A DNA stretch of 64,000 nucleotides from Chryseobacterium sp. SNU WT5 (GTDB lineage Bacteria; Bacteroidota; Bacteroidia; Flavobacteriales; Weeksellaceae): positions 310,001 through 374,000 of the forward strand of contig NZ_CP041687.1 of assembly GCF_007362475.1 (NCBI RefSeq), written 5' to 3'. Below, in pieces: positions 1 to 8,042 of this stretch. The position numbers were made by a program, and so were the translations under genes. Position 1 is the stretch's first letter, and every line of letters begins with the position of its first letter. Under the pieces are notes generated by a model. The model saw nothing but the letters and a program-made list of their open reading frames with translations. It was not told the origin of the DNA and did not search any database.

Positions 1-348
1 ACCCGTAATTTCCGAAATTTTCAGCAGTTCATTTGGTGTTTGAAGTGATGATTTCCCCTTTCCGCCAGCGATATATATTCCGAGAGCTTTTGAATTGGGG
101 TTAATGGCTCTTTTTAATGCACCCATGACTGAAGTGGTGACACCTGAAGAATGCCAATCCATTCCCATGACTGCACCAAAACACTGAAACCAAAAAGGAT
201 CGCTCATTCGCCGGATGACCTCATCTTTGCCGTAATCACTCAGTAGAACCTCTATGACAGACAAGCCGAGTTTAGACATACGCTCATAAAGCCATTGTGG
301 TACATAGCCGTAGTGAAGTGGTAAATCTGCTGAACCGGATCGTTTCAT
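1..348 (-). CDS. DUF763 family protein (partial, C-terminus beyond window)
   Basis: The ATG is at 346-348 on the minus strand and 116 codons are visible before the window edge. The start, MKRSGSADLPLHYGYVPQWL, followed by a glycine/lysine-rich stretch (IAGGKGKSS) near residue 100, is the typical N-terminus of DUF763 proteins. The family is conserved in archaea and bacteria but its biochemical role is unknown to me; it has been annotated only as DUF763. A terminator-separated tpx gene lies upstream on the same strand. The C-terminal half is missing only because the window starts here. Confidence 0.8.
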   Translation of the reverse strand, partial: MKRSGSADLPLHYGYVPQWLYERMSKLGLSVIEVLLSDYGKDEVIRRMSDPFWFQCFGAVMGMDWHSSGVTTSVMGALKRAINPNSKALGIYIAGGKGKSSLQTPNELLKISEITG

Positions 349-389
349 TATTATTTTCTTGGTAATATCTGTTTAGAATGGAGACAAAA

Positions 390-422
390 AACCTTGTCAA
401 GTTCTACATTCCTGACAAGGTT
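390..422 (-). terminator. Intrinsic terminator of tpx
   Basis: A 10-bp perfect inverted repeat (390-399 AACCTTGTCA, 413-422 TGACAAGGTT) has a 13-nt loop. Read on the minus strand it is followed by a T-rich run (TTTTTTGTC). It sits 20 bp past the tpx stop and separates tpx from the DUF763 gene. Confidence 0.8.
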
Positions 423-442
423 ATCAATATATTTTCAATAAA

Positions 443-940
443 TTATTTTAAAGCATCTAAAGCTTTATCATAATTAGGCTCTTGCGCAATTTCAGGAACC
501 TGTTCGGTGTAAAGTACTTTTCCGTTCTCATCGGTAACAATAACCGCACGACTCAAAAGCCCTTCCATTGGAGAGTCCGAAATCTGTACTCCGTAATCAT
601 TTCCAAAAGACCCCCGATAATCGGATAAACTTACTACATTATCTAAACCTTCTGCGGCACAGAAACGGTTTAACGCGAAAGGCAAATCTTTAGAAACATT
701 GATTACTACTGTATTATCTAAATCGGCAGCTTTCTCATTGAATTTTCTTGCTGCGGCCTGACAAACGCCGGTGTCGATACTCGGAAAAATATTGAAAATC
801 TTTTTCTTGCCAGAAAAATCATCATTTGTTTTCTCTTTTAATTCACCATTGATCAGTTTAAAGTTTTTTACTGTACTTCCTACTTCCGGCAAGTTCCCAA
901 CGGTATGAACCGGATTGTCATGTAATGTAATATCTGCCAT
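443..940 (-). CDS. tpx: Thiol peroxidase, lipid-hydroperoxide type (Tpx)
   Basis: 165 aa, the normal family length. This atypical 2-Cys peroxiredoxin reduces hydroperoxides in the cytoplasm or periplasm using thioredoxin. The peroxidatic cysteine is C60 in SIDTGVCQAAARKFNE, and the resolving cysteine is C94 in NRFCAAEG. The usual Pro before Val-Cys (SIDTPVC) is Gly here, a mild variation. The N-terminal signature (GNLPEVGSTVKNF) fits the family. It is monocistronic: a promoter-like box lies 24-31 bp upstream and a strong terminator lies just past the stop. Confidence 0.95.
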   Translation of the reverse strand: MADITLHDNPVHTVGNLPEVGSTVKNFKLINGELKEKTNDDFSGKKKIFNIFPSIDTGVCQAAARKFNEKAADLDNTVVINVSKDLPFALNRFCAAEGLDNVVSLSDYRGSFGNDYGVQISDSPMEGLLSRAVIVTDENGKVLYTEQVPEIAQEPNYDKALDALK

Positions 941-963
941 AATTCTAAATTATTTTATTAACT

Positions 964-988
964 CAAATTTACTGAATCTTTACTCAAA
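964..988 (-). promoter_or_regulatory. Candidate tpx promoter
   Basis: The minus strand carries TAAATTTG (964-971), which fits the Bacteroidetes -7 consensus TAnnTTTG. A TTTG lies upstream at 985-988. The spacer is only about 13 nt, shorter than the usual 17-20, so the -33 assignment is weak. Confidence 0.4.
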
Positions 989-1211
989 TTAGTGAAAATG
1001 AAAGTTAAATTAGTCATAATAAATTTTTATACATTGTTAAATTCGTCAGATAAGTTGGTAATATCTTGTAAGAAATTTCAAAGTTTTTGATCTTACGCCG
1101 CAAACTATAGCAATTTATAACTGCAATTTACTATTTGTTTATCTTCGTAAAAAATTAAAAATTTCTAATATCGCCAAAGAAAACTAGAAAAAAATTTAAT
1201 TCAGAACACCA

Positions 1212-1916
1212 ATGAAAAAAGCAGTATTTAACTGGAGTGGCGGAAAAGACTCGGCCTTAGCACTTCAAAAAATAATCCAGGAAAATGAATATGAAGTTAT
1301 TTCATTACTTACAACCTTTAGTAAAGAGACTCTTAAATCTTCAATGCATAATATTTCATTAGATATATTAACAAAACAAGCAGAAAGCATTGGCATTCCT
1401 CTTTACACCGTCTTTTTTGCTAAAGAACTGAATAATTACGATGAGAAGATGAGAGAAGCTGTTGATCATTTTAAACAACAGAATGTCGCTCATTTTATCT
1501 TTGGAGACATCCATTTATTTGATGTTAAAACTTATCGGGAAAGCAAACTTAATCCTTTAGGAATTGAAGTATTAGAACCACTTTGGGGCAAAACATCAGA
1601 AGAAATCATGGAAGATTTATTACGATCGGGAATTAAGACGAAAATTATCATTACTCAGGCGGACAAATTAGATTCCAGTTTTATCGGTAAAGATTTAGAC
1701 GCGGATTTAGTTCGACTCTTCCCTTCAGATATCGATATTTGTGGAGAGGAGGGTGAATATCATACTTTGGCTTATGAAGGCGGTCCGTTTAAGAAAAAGG
1801 TTGAATTTTTAATTTCAGAAGCCAACAAAATATCTCACGAATTTAAATTGGATGATGGAGAACTTAAGACTTTTGAGTATTGGCAAGCAGAAGTAACCTG
1901 TATCCATAATTTATAA
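1212..1916 (+). CDS. Dph6-like ATP pyrophosphatase (diphthine-ammonia ligase family)
   Basis: 234 aa. An N-type ATP pyrophosphatase P-loop, FNWSGGKDSALALQ, lies at residues 6-19. The family motif GEEGEYHT near residue 180 completes the active-site signature. Eukaryotic and archaeal members amidate diphthine on EF2. Bacteria lack diphthamide, so the substrate here is unknown, and the name 'diphthine-ammonia ligase' should be read as a family label only. The gene stands alone between divergent tpx and a broken small gene. A TTTG (1135-1138) and a TATCTTCG box just upstream may be its promoter. Confidence 0.8.
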   Translation: MKKAVFNWSGGKDSALALQKIIQENEYEVISLLTTFSKETLKSSMHNISLDILTKQAESIGIPLYTVFFAKELNNYDEKMREAVDHFKQQNVAHFIFGDIHLFDVKTYRESKLNPLGIEVLEPLWGKTSEEIMEDLLRSGIKTKIIITQADKLDSSFIGKDLDADLVRLFPSDIDICGEEGEYHTLAYEGGPFKKKVEFLISEANKISHEFKLDDGELKTFEYWQAEVTCIHNL

Positions 1917-2073
1917 ATAAACTTCTTGGATTGAGTTAAGATCTGTAATATTTTATTATCCTTTAATTACATTCTTAACGGATGAAAAGCAATTAAACTT
2001 TAATACCTAAAAAAACCCAACCTCCTAATGTAAAAATTAATTGATTGGGAATCTAACACTAAAAATTACTTAA

Positions 2074-2285
2074 TTATCTTAAGTAATGCCGGAGCGTCCA
2101 GGTATTGAAAATATCTGGCTTGTGCTTCAAAATTTTCATCAAATCCTTATTGTATCTGATGGAGGACCGATTTTGGATTCTACATTTCGTTCATTTTGCA
2201 TTTCTACAAGATTTTGCGCAGTAAGCCCCTTGATAGCAGAAAAGAAAAAAACTGCAGCGATAAGAGTAAATCTATTGAATTTCAT
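2074..2285 (-). pseudogene. Small secreted protein gene, probably frameshifted
   Basis: On the minus strand an ATG at 2285 opens a good signal peptide (MKFNRFTLIAAVFFFSAIKG, then LTAQ) and continues to GPPSDTIRI, where it ends at TGA (2139-2141). In the +1 frame the same stretch reads on without interruption as DLMKILKHKPDIFNTWTLRH and YLR to a TAA at 2074-2076. The two pieces join naturally at DTIR/DL. One extra or missing base near 2140-2155 would explain this. A promoter-like TATGTTTG lies upstream. The intact product would be about 70 aa, exported, of unknown function. The alternative is a genuine 48-aa peptide, or a sequencing error. Confidence 0.5.
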
Positions 2286-2310
2286 AAATCTAATAATAAT
2301 TGTTATTCTG

Positions 2311-2342
2311 CAAACATACAAAAGTTCGACTAGTCTAACAAT
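2311..2342 (-). promoter_or_regulatory. Candidate promoter of the small secreted-protein gene
   Basis: The minus strand reads TATGTTTG (2311-2318), a match to TAnnTTTG, with ATTG about 20 nt upstream (2339-2342) as a partial -33 element. The predicted start would be about 20 nt before the ATG at 2285. Confidence 0.4.
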
Positions 2343-2406
2343 TATTTATTGAATAAAAATCTTGTTTCCTACTTTATAAGATATGGAAAGGATGAAAATA
2401 AAAAAA

Positions 2407-2442
2407 TCAGCTATAAAAGAAGGAACATTCTTTTATAGCTGA
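2407..2442 (-). terminator. Intrinsic terminator of the arsR-arsM operon
   Basis: A 15-bp perfect inverted repeat (2407-2421 and 2428-2442) has a 6-nt loop. On the minus strand it is followed by a T7 run. It lies 29 bp past the arsM stop. Confidence 0.85.
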
Positions 2443-2470
2443 TATAGTTTTAGGCGTATAAATAGTAATT

Positions 2471-3304
2471 CTAACAGCAAGTCGGGCCGCAACATTCCTG
2501 TTGTTTCTCTGCATAAACAGTAATACTGAAAATGACATTCTTATTCGAGTTATAAATTTCTATTTCAGATTCATTCAGATAGTTTTTCAAAATATCATTT
2601 GGAATGATAATCGGTTTTTCTTTTTGAATCGTGATATTTTTAAAACCTGAATTTTTAATAATATTCAAATAATCCTCTTTCTGAATGGCACTTGCTACAC
2701 ACCCAGCATACATTTCTGCCGCATTTTTAATTTTTTCTGGAAGGTCACCAGTCAAAACAATATCTGAAATACTGAAATGACCGCCCATTTTTAGTATACG
2801 GTGGACTTCAGCAAAAGCTTTTGGTTTGTCGGGAACCAAGTTCATCACGCAATTACTGACCACGACATCAGCAATATTGCTTGTCGTCGGAATATTTTCG
2901 ATGTCTCCTAAACGGAATTCTACATTATTATAATTCAATTTATCGGCATTAATTCTAGCCTTGCCAATCATTTCTGGTGTAAAATCAATACCGATCACTT
3001 TTCCGGTTTCACCAGTTTCATGTCGGGCAACAAAACAGTCGTTACCGGCTCCGCTTCCTAGATCGACCACGGTATCTCCCGACTTTATCTTTGCAAATTC
3101 TGTAGGCAATCCGCAGCCTAATTTTAAATCTGCTTCCATGCTGTATCCTTCTAAATGATCATATTCATCGCTCATTACATTATAAACTTCTGTTGTACAA
3201 CCTCCACTTCCACAGCAGGATGAGGCATTGGTTTCCTGATTCTGTAAAGCAATTTCACTGTATTTTTGCTTTACCATTTCTTTGATTTCTTCGTTGGTAT
3301 TCAT
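2471..3304 (-). CDS. arsM: Arsenite S-adenosylmethionine methyltransferase
   Basis: 277 aa. A class I SAM methyltransferase fold with motif I VVDLGSGAGND (79-89) and GKVIGIDFTPEM (101-112). The three cysteines that bind As(III) in characterised ArsM proteins appear to be C64 (LGCGLP), C152 (SNCVMNL) and C202 (YAGCV). Extra cysteine pairs flank the core (SSCCGSGGC near the N-terminus, CCGPTCC at the C-terminus), as in many arsenic proteins. The family methylates As(III) to volatile or more mobile methylarsenicals. It is 49 bp downstream of an ArsR repressor, forming a two-gene operon. No ArsB/Acr3 pump or arsenate reductase is in the window. Confidence 0.92.
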   Translation of the reverse strand: MNTNEEIKEMVKQKYSEIALQNQETNASSCCGSGGCTTEVYNVMSDEYDHLEGYSMEADLKLGCGLPTEFAKIKSGDTVVDLGSGAGNDCFVARHETGETGKVIGIDFTPEMIGKARINADKLNYNNVEFRLGDIENIPTTSNIADVVVSNCVMNLVPDKPKAFAEVHRILKMGGHFSISDIVLTGDLPEKIKNAAEMYAGCVASAIQKEDYLNIIKNSGFKNITIQKEKPIIIPNDILKNYLNESEIEIYNSNKNVIFSITVYAEKQQECCGPTCC

Positions 3305-3353
3305 TGTGATTTTATTTTAGTAGAGGTTAGAAAATAATTGAAGGATGGTGGAC

Positions 3354-3683
3354 TTAACAACATGTGCTTCTTACTGTTAATTTACTCGAAATATCTTTAA
3401 AGTAAAATTGAAGTTTTTCAATGACTTTTTCGTCAATACAATAGCAGACAGAATTGCCTTCAATATTTCCTTTAATAATTCCGGCATTTTTCATTTCTTT
3501 TAAATGTTGCGAAACGGTTGGTTGTGCTAAAGGAAGTTCTGCTACAATATCGCCACAGATACATTCGTTCACTTTTAACAAATGCTCTAATATTGCAATT
3601 CTGGCAGGATGTCCGAGCGCTTTCGCCAGGGTTGCCATTTCATTTTGTGTTGTTGAAAAGTGTTCGGTTTTACTCGCTCCCAT
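3354..3683 (-). CDS. ArsR/SmtB-family arsenic-responsive repressor
   Basis: 109 aa from the ATG at 3681-3683. A longer reading to 3764 would run through the operator palindrome and repeated DNA, so the shorter start is preferred. It is a winged helix ([18 protein letters not shown], then [17 protein letters not shown]). The metalloid site is probably the CIC pair at 41-43, in the position of the ELCVCDL motif of ArsR, plus a C-terminal STCC. It is expected to repress its own operon with arsM until As(III) or Sb(III) binds. A 33-bp imperfect palindrome lies 20 bp upstream of the start codon. Confidence 0.88.
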   Translation of the reverse strand: MGASKTEHFSTTQNEMATLAKALGHPARIAILEHLLKVNECICGDIVAELPLAQPTVSQHLKEMKNAGIIKGNIEGNSVCYCIDEKVIEKLQFYFKDISSKLTVRSTCC

Positions 3684-3702
3684 ATTCTTATTTGTATATT
3701 GC

Positions 3703-3735
3703 AATATTACGATTATTACTTTTAATAACAATATT
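3703..3735. promoter_or_regulatory. Candidate ArsR operator
   Basis: An imperfect AT-rich palindrome: AATATT (3703-3708) and GATTATTA on the left, TAATAA and AATATT (3730-3735) on the right. It is centred about 35 bp upstream of the arsR start. The symmetry and position fit an autoregulatory ArsR site, and this is inference. Its distal edge merges with the dispersed repeat that follows. Confidence 0.45.
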
Positions 3736-3920
3736 ATTTTTAATGTATGTCTGCAAATCGTCATTATTGTATTTTATCTGCGAAATTTACTCAATGAAAT
3801 GCCTTTGCGAAATTTAAAAAAGCGGGTAAAACAGCATTTCTTTAATTAAATATTTGCGTCCCGATGGCTATCGGGATTGCATTTAAAGTTTGCAACATAA
3901 TTGAAAACGGATATCCATTT
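3730..3920 (+). repeat. Dispersed repeat, copy 1 (about 190 bp)
   Basis: This segment matches, inverted, the sequence at 44197-44386, with roughly four of five bases identical by eye and few gaps. Both start at AATATTATTT and end at AAAACGGATATCCATT. Both contain the hairpin TCCCGAT-nnnn-ATCGGGA (here 3859-3876). No convincing protein is shared in any frame. It fills most of the gap between arsR and dedA. It may be a small non-autonomous element (MITE-like) or a decayed repeat family. Confidence 0.75.
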
Positions 3921-4032
3921 TAATTTTTCTAAAAAATCATTATAAAAAAAACATTCTTATTTATTCACAAATAAAATTAAGCTCCATGTATTCAAAATCA
4001 AGTAACTTTCTTTGAATACCTCAACAAAAAAA

Positions 4033-4055
4033 AACAGCAATCAAAGAATGCTGTT
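4033..4055 (-). terminator. Intrinsic terminator of dedA
   Basis: A 7-bp stem (AACAGCA 4033-4039, TGCTGTT 4049-4055) is followed on the minus strand by about ten T residues. It lies 22 bp past the dedA stop. Confidence 0.7.
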
Positions 4056-4077
4056 CTATTTGTATATATGCTATTTT

Positions 4078-4773
4078 TTATCCGTGTGTATCGATATTCT
4101 CATCTACGTTTTCTTTCTTTTTACCAAAGAAAAACTTAATAATAATTGGTACGGTAGTGACCAATACGATGATAATGATGATCATTTCTAAATGCGCTTT
4201 CAAATCAATATCAAACTGATTTTTAAATAAAGCATCTAAATAATGACCAGCAAAAATTAGAGAGAATGACCATAAAACAGCTCCAATGATATTGTCAATT
4301 AAAAAGCGGGTTTTATCCATTTTCACTATTCCAGCAACTATGGGAGTGAATGTTCTTACTATTGGTAAAAATCTCGCCATAATAACAGCTAAAGCACCAT
4401 GTTGCTCAAAAAAATCATGGGCTTGGAAAAGGTATTTCTTTTTAAATAGAAAAGAGTCTTCTCTTTTATAAAGAGCTGGACCGGCTTTCACCCCAAACCA
4501 ATATCCAATTTCATTTCCTATAATTGCAGCGATAGAAACTGCAGTTGCTAAAATGGTAGTATCTAGAAAATCACTTCCCGTGGAACCGAAAGTTTCTTTG
4601 ATTATTTCTACAGCGTAAATCCCTGAAACAAAAAGCAGACTGTCACCAGGCAGGAAAAATCCTACAAACAGACCTGTTTCTGCGAAGATAATAAATAGGA
4701 TGAGCCAAAAACCTCCCATCTTTATATAAAATTCAGGATTTAAAAGATCCTTCCAACTTTCGAAATTTTCCAT
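4078..4773 (-). CDS. DedA-family inner-membrane protein
   Basis: 231 aa. It has the DedA/VTT signature: an N-terminal amphipathic start, the motif ETGLFVGFFLPGDSLLF near residue 31, a central GYWFG, and FxRFxPxxR-like MARFLPIVRTFTPIVAG, with several transmembrane segments. The family is linked to lipid scrambling, for example of undecaprenyl phosphate or phosphatidylethanolamine, and to membrane homeostasis. The exact substrate cannot be told from sequence. It ends in a lysine-rich tail. It is transcribed alone, with its own terminator, 64 bp downstream of prfB. Confidence 0.9.
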   Translation of the reverse strand: MENFESWKDLLNPEFYIKMGGFWLILFIIFAETGLFVGFFLPGDSLLFVSGIYAVEIIKETFGSTGSDFLDTTILATAVSIAAIIGNEIGYWFGVKAGPALYKREDSFLFKKKYLFQAHDFFEQHGALAVIMARFLPIVRTFTPIVAGIVKMDKTRFLIDNIIGAVLWSFSLIFAGHYLDALFKNQFDIDLKAHLEMIIIIIVLVTTVPIIIKFFFGKKKENVDENIDTHG

Positions 4774-4837
4774 AATCGCAAAGATAATAAAAGACTGCGT
4801 CTATCAAGATTAAGTTTTTGTTAAAGTTTACTAAAGT

Positions 4838-5950
4838 TTACAATAGAAAATCATCATCGGAGACCGCGGTACCATCCGCCATCAGGAATGCTTTTAGAAA
4901 AGGAGTTAAATCCCCATTCATCACTCCGTCCACATCAGAAGTTTCATGTCCCGATCGCACATCTTTGATTAACTTGTATGGGTGCATTACATAATTTCTG
5001 ATCTGACTTCCCCACTCTATTTTCATTTTCCCAGCTTCAATTTCTGTTCTTGCTTTCATTCTTTCCTCCAATTCCATTTCGTATAATCGGGAACGTAACA
5101 ATTGCATCGCCTTTTCTTTATTTTGAAGTTGTGAACGGGATTCAGAATTTTCAATAATAATACCTGTTGGTGCATGACGCAATCTTACAGCCGTCTCTAC
5201 CTTATTTACATTCTGTCCACCTGCACCACTGGACCGCATGGTCTCAAAGGAAATATCTGCAGGATTGATGTTAATTTCAATCGTGTCATCTACCAGGGGA
5301 TAAACATAGACCGACACGAAACTCGTGTGTCGTTTTGCATTAGAATCGAAAGGTGAAATTCTGACTAAACGGTGAACGCCATTTTCTCCTCTCAAATAGC
5401 CGAACGCAAATTCTCCATCAATTTCCAAAGTCACCGTTTTCACCCCAGCAACCTCACCATCCTGATAGTTCAATTCCCTAATTTTATATCCTTGATTTTG
5501 AGCCCACATGCTGTACATCCTCATCAACATTGCAGCCCAATCACAGCTTTCGGTTCCACCTGCTCCAGCAGTTATCTGCAGGACAGCAGAAAGCTCGTCG
5601 CCTTCATTAGAAAGCATGTTTCTGAATTCTAAATCTTCTATTTTCTTTATAAGAACCGGAAAAGAGGTATTAAGTTCCTCTTCTGATTCTGGATCTTCTT
5701 TAGCAAAATCCATCAGGACCTGGATATCTTCAAAACGCGAAAAAATTTCTTCGTAATCATTTACCCATTTTTTCTTGGACCGAAGTTGCTTCATAAAAAC
5801 TTCCGCTTCCTTCGGACTATCCCAAAAATTAGGAGAAACCGTTTTTTCCTCATCATTCGCAATTTCAATTTGCTTTCGGTCGATTTGCAGATATTTATAC
5901 AACTCGCCAATTCTGGCTTGTACGTCTTTTATTTGGTCGCTATTAATCAC
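4838..5950 (-). CDS. prfB: Peptide chain release factor 2
   Basis: 370 aa. It recognises UGA/UAA through the SPF tripeptide (199-201) and catalyses hydrolysis with GGQ (244-246 in [11 protein letters not shown]). The start codon is GTG (5948-5950); the first in-frame ATG comes some 50 codons later and would remove a conserved helix. Many bacterial prfB genes carry an in-frame UGA and a +1 frameshift about 25 codons in. Here the equivalent site reads KYLQID in one open frame, so the autoregulatory frameshift is absent. A promoter-like TACTTTTG lies 17-24 bp upstream. Confidence 0.96.
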   Translation of the reverse strand: MINSDQIKDVQARIGELYKYLQIDRKQIEIANDEEKTVSPNFWDSPKEAEVFMKQLRSKKKWVNDYEEIFSRFEDIQVLMDFAKEDPESEEELNTSFPVLIKKIEDLEFRNMLSNEGDELSAVLQITAGAGGTESCDWAAMLMRMYSMWAQNQGYKIRELNYQDGEVAGVKTVTLEIDGEFAFGYLRGENGVHRLVRISPFDSNAKRHTSFVSVYVYPLVDDTIEININPADISFETMRSSGAGGQNVNKVETAVRLRHAPTGIIIENSESRSQLQNKEKAMQLLRSRLYEMELEERMKARTEIEAGKMKIEWGSQIRNYVMHPYKLIKDVRSGHETSDVDGVMNGDLTPFLKAFLMADGTAVSDDDFLL

Positions 5951-5966
5951 GAAATTTTAATTTTAG

Positions 5967-5974
5967 CAAAAGTA
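5967..5974 (-). promoter_or_regulatory. Candidate prfB -7 box
   Basis: TACTTTTG on the minus strand fits TAnnTTTG. It is placed 17 bp before the GTG start. No clear -33 TTTG is seen. Confidence 0.35.
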
Positions 5975-6111
5975 ATATTTTTAAAAAGAAAATATTGCAG
6001 GTTTTGATATGGCGATCTCCTGCAAACGCATTGCAAAGATTCAGTAGAAGTGATTGTAAAATAAAAATTCTATAAAAAACAATCTCGTCCTGAACTTTTG
6101 TTTTAATATGA

Positions 6112-7770
6112 TTATAAATAGATCTCCTTATAATATTCGTCTGCCATTCTATCGGAGTTAAAAACATGTCTTACATCATCCATGGCATTATGCTGTATTT
6201 TTCTCCATTCGTCTGGACGATCATAATACATTGGAATAATTTCATTTTCTAAAATTTCATACAATTTATTGAGATCGTAATTATCCTGATCGTAGATGCT
6301 CATATTTCCGTAATCTGCTTTTGGGACTACAAAAGAATTTTGACCATGTTTTGCAAATTCCGGAATCCAGCCATCGTCGGTTGACAAGTTGACAGAACCA
6401 TTCATAGCAGCACTCATTCCAGATGTTCCAGAAGCTTCTCTTGGAACACGCGGATTATTTAACCACAGATCAGATCCTTGTTTCATTGATTTACTCAAAG
6501 CCAACTCATAGCCAGTAAGAACCGCCATATTTTTATAATATTTGCTTTCCTCTACCAAAGTATTAAATGTTGATATTGCAGTATAGTCCATTGGGTAAGG
6601 TTTTCCTGCCCAAATTATCTGTACTGGATACTTTGGATTATTCAGCAATCTTTCAAATCTTTCTTTGTCATGGAGTAAAAGATCTGCCCTTTTATAGCCT
6701 GCAAACCTGCGTGCCCATACAATGGTAAAAATAGCTGGATCGAATAAATTTCCTGTCTGATCTGCTACGATATTAAAAAACCTTTTCTTCAAATGTTTTT
6801 TTCTGAAATCGAACAGCATATCATCGTCTTCGTCTTTGGATTGATATAGCGGCTTATCTGCCCAATATTTATACTCCTGTGCATTGGTAATCGCTTTTAT
6901 CTCACAAATACGCGGATATTTATTCCACATCTCCCGTGAAACGACGCCATGTAAACGAGAAACTCCATTCGCTATTCTTGCCATCCGAAGAGCACAAAGC
7001 GAATGATTAAATCGATCGTCTTCTACACCTTCTATCGTTTTCACTTCATCAATTGATAATCCTGAAAAGTAAGACATGTCATGACACATGAAAATATTGT
7101 GTTTCTCATTACCAGCTTCTTCCGGTGTATGCGTTGTGAATACTAATTTTTCTTTTACTTTTTGTAAATCTCCACCAAATTTTTTCAATAAATAAAATGC
7201 TGCAGGCAATCCATGTGCTTCGTTTAAATGGTAAACTTCCCTTTCAAAATTCAATTCATCTAAAAGTTTTGCGCCCCCTTTCCCAAGTAAAATATACTGT
7301 GCAATTTTTGTAGAATCATTGGCATCATATAAGCGGTGGCAGATCGTCTTAGAAATATGATCATTTTCACGAACATCTGTTGACAGGAAAAACATGGGTG
7401 CTGTATGAAAAACCTCTGGTGCGAGATAATAAACTTTAACCCAAACGGGAGCGGAATGAATTTCTATCTGAAATTTTAAACCTGTTTCTTCTAAAAAAGA
7501 ATACATTTTCCGAGTCCAGGTCGGTTGCAAGGTTTGATCATGATTTCGAGCTTGGTCATAATAGCCAAACTTCCATAAAATTCCGATTCCAACTAGATCC
7601 TGTTTCAAATTATAGGAACTTCTCATATGGGAACCCGCCAAAAATCCCAAGCCACCAGAATATATTTTCAGCGCCTGATCGATGGCAAATTCCATCGAAA
7701 AATAAGCTACTTTCTTTGTATATTCCGGATTGATGCTGTACGGCATCTCATAGTTTTTAAAGTCTCTCAT
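6112..7770 (-). CDS. GT35 alpha-glucan phosphorylase-like protein lacking the PLP lysine
   Basis: 552 aa, shorter than classical glycogen phosphorylases (about 800 aa). It matches the distant GT35 group throughout: VAYFSMEFAIDQALKIYSGG (21-40), HLNEAHGLP (181-189), FTTHTPEEAGNEKH (211-224), RRFAGYKRADLL (354-365) and EASGTSGM (445-452). The residue after EASGTSGM, which is the Lys that holds pyridoxal phosphate in phosphorylases, is Ser453 (codon AGT, 6412-6414). Phosphorolysis by the normal cofactor mechanism is therefore doubtful, and the protein may have another glucan-related activity or a non-canonical mechanism. It has its own -7 box upstream. Confidence 0.85.
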   Translation of the reverse strand: MRDFKNYEMPYSINPEYTKKVAYFSMEFAIDQALKIYSGGLGFLAGSHMRSSYNLKQDLVGIGILWKFGYYDQARNHDQTLQPTWTRKMYSFLEETGLKFQIEIHSAPVWVKVYYLAPEVFHTAPMFFLSTDVRENDHISKTICHRLYDANDSTKIAQYILLGKGGAKLLDELNFEREVYHLNEAHGLPAAFYLLKKFGGDLQKVKEKLVFTTHTPEEAGNEKHNIFMCHDMSYFSGLSIDEVKTIEGVEDDRFNHSLCALRMARIANGVSRLHGVVSREMWNKYPRICEIKAITNAQEYKYWADKPLYQSKDEDDDMLFDFRKKHLKKRFFNIVADQTGNLFDPAIFTIVWARRFAGYKRADLLLHDKERFERLLNNPKYPVQIIWAGKPYPMDYTAISTFNTLVEESKYYKNMAVLTGYELALSKSMKQGSDLWLNNPRVPREASGTSGMSAAMNGSVNLSTDDGWIPEFAKHGQNSFVVPKADYGNMSIYDQDNYDLNKLYEILENEIIPMYYDRPDEWRKIQHNAMDDVRHVFNSDRMADEYYKEIYL

Positions 7771-7797
7771 GATCTATTTCAGATTAGGATTGATTTA

Positions 7798-7805
7798 CAA
7801 ATATA
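7798..7805 (-). promoter_or_regulatory. Candidate promoter -7 box of the GT35 gene
   Basis: TATATTTG on the minus strand fits TAnnTTTG, about 28 bp before the ATG. The -33 side is only T-rich. Confidence 0.4.
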
Positions 7806-8009
7806 TTGATTAAAAGTTTCGTAAAAAATGAATATTAAATAAAATAATGCTAACCTTTTCATTTGAACAATCTCTGCTAAATTCACCTTTTAGTAATCGT
7901 AATTTCAAGTGAATAAAATGGAGTTCAATCGTTAAGATGCGATAATAATTTCACATTATCTGTTAATAAAAAACACAACCTAATCGCAAAAATATGAAGC
8001 GTTTTTACC

Positions 8010-8017
8010 TAACTTTG
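8010..8017 (+). promoter_or_regulatory. Candidate promoter -7 box of the DinB-like gene
   Basis: TAACTTTG fits TAnnTTTG and lies 25 bp before the first ATG at 8043. The -33 element is not obvious. Confidence 0.4.
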
Positions 8018-8042
8018 AAAGAGCTATCTACTTTTAAATATA

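Noticed and set aside
2086-2352. Plus-strand open frame over the small secreted-protein gene
   Set aside because: It lacks a credible start or family, while the opposite strand has a signal peptide and promoter.
3684-3764. Extension of the ArsR gene to an upstream ATG
   Set aside because: It runs through the operator palindrome and the dispersed repeat; the shorter form has the family start.
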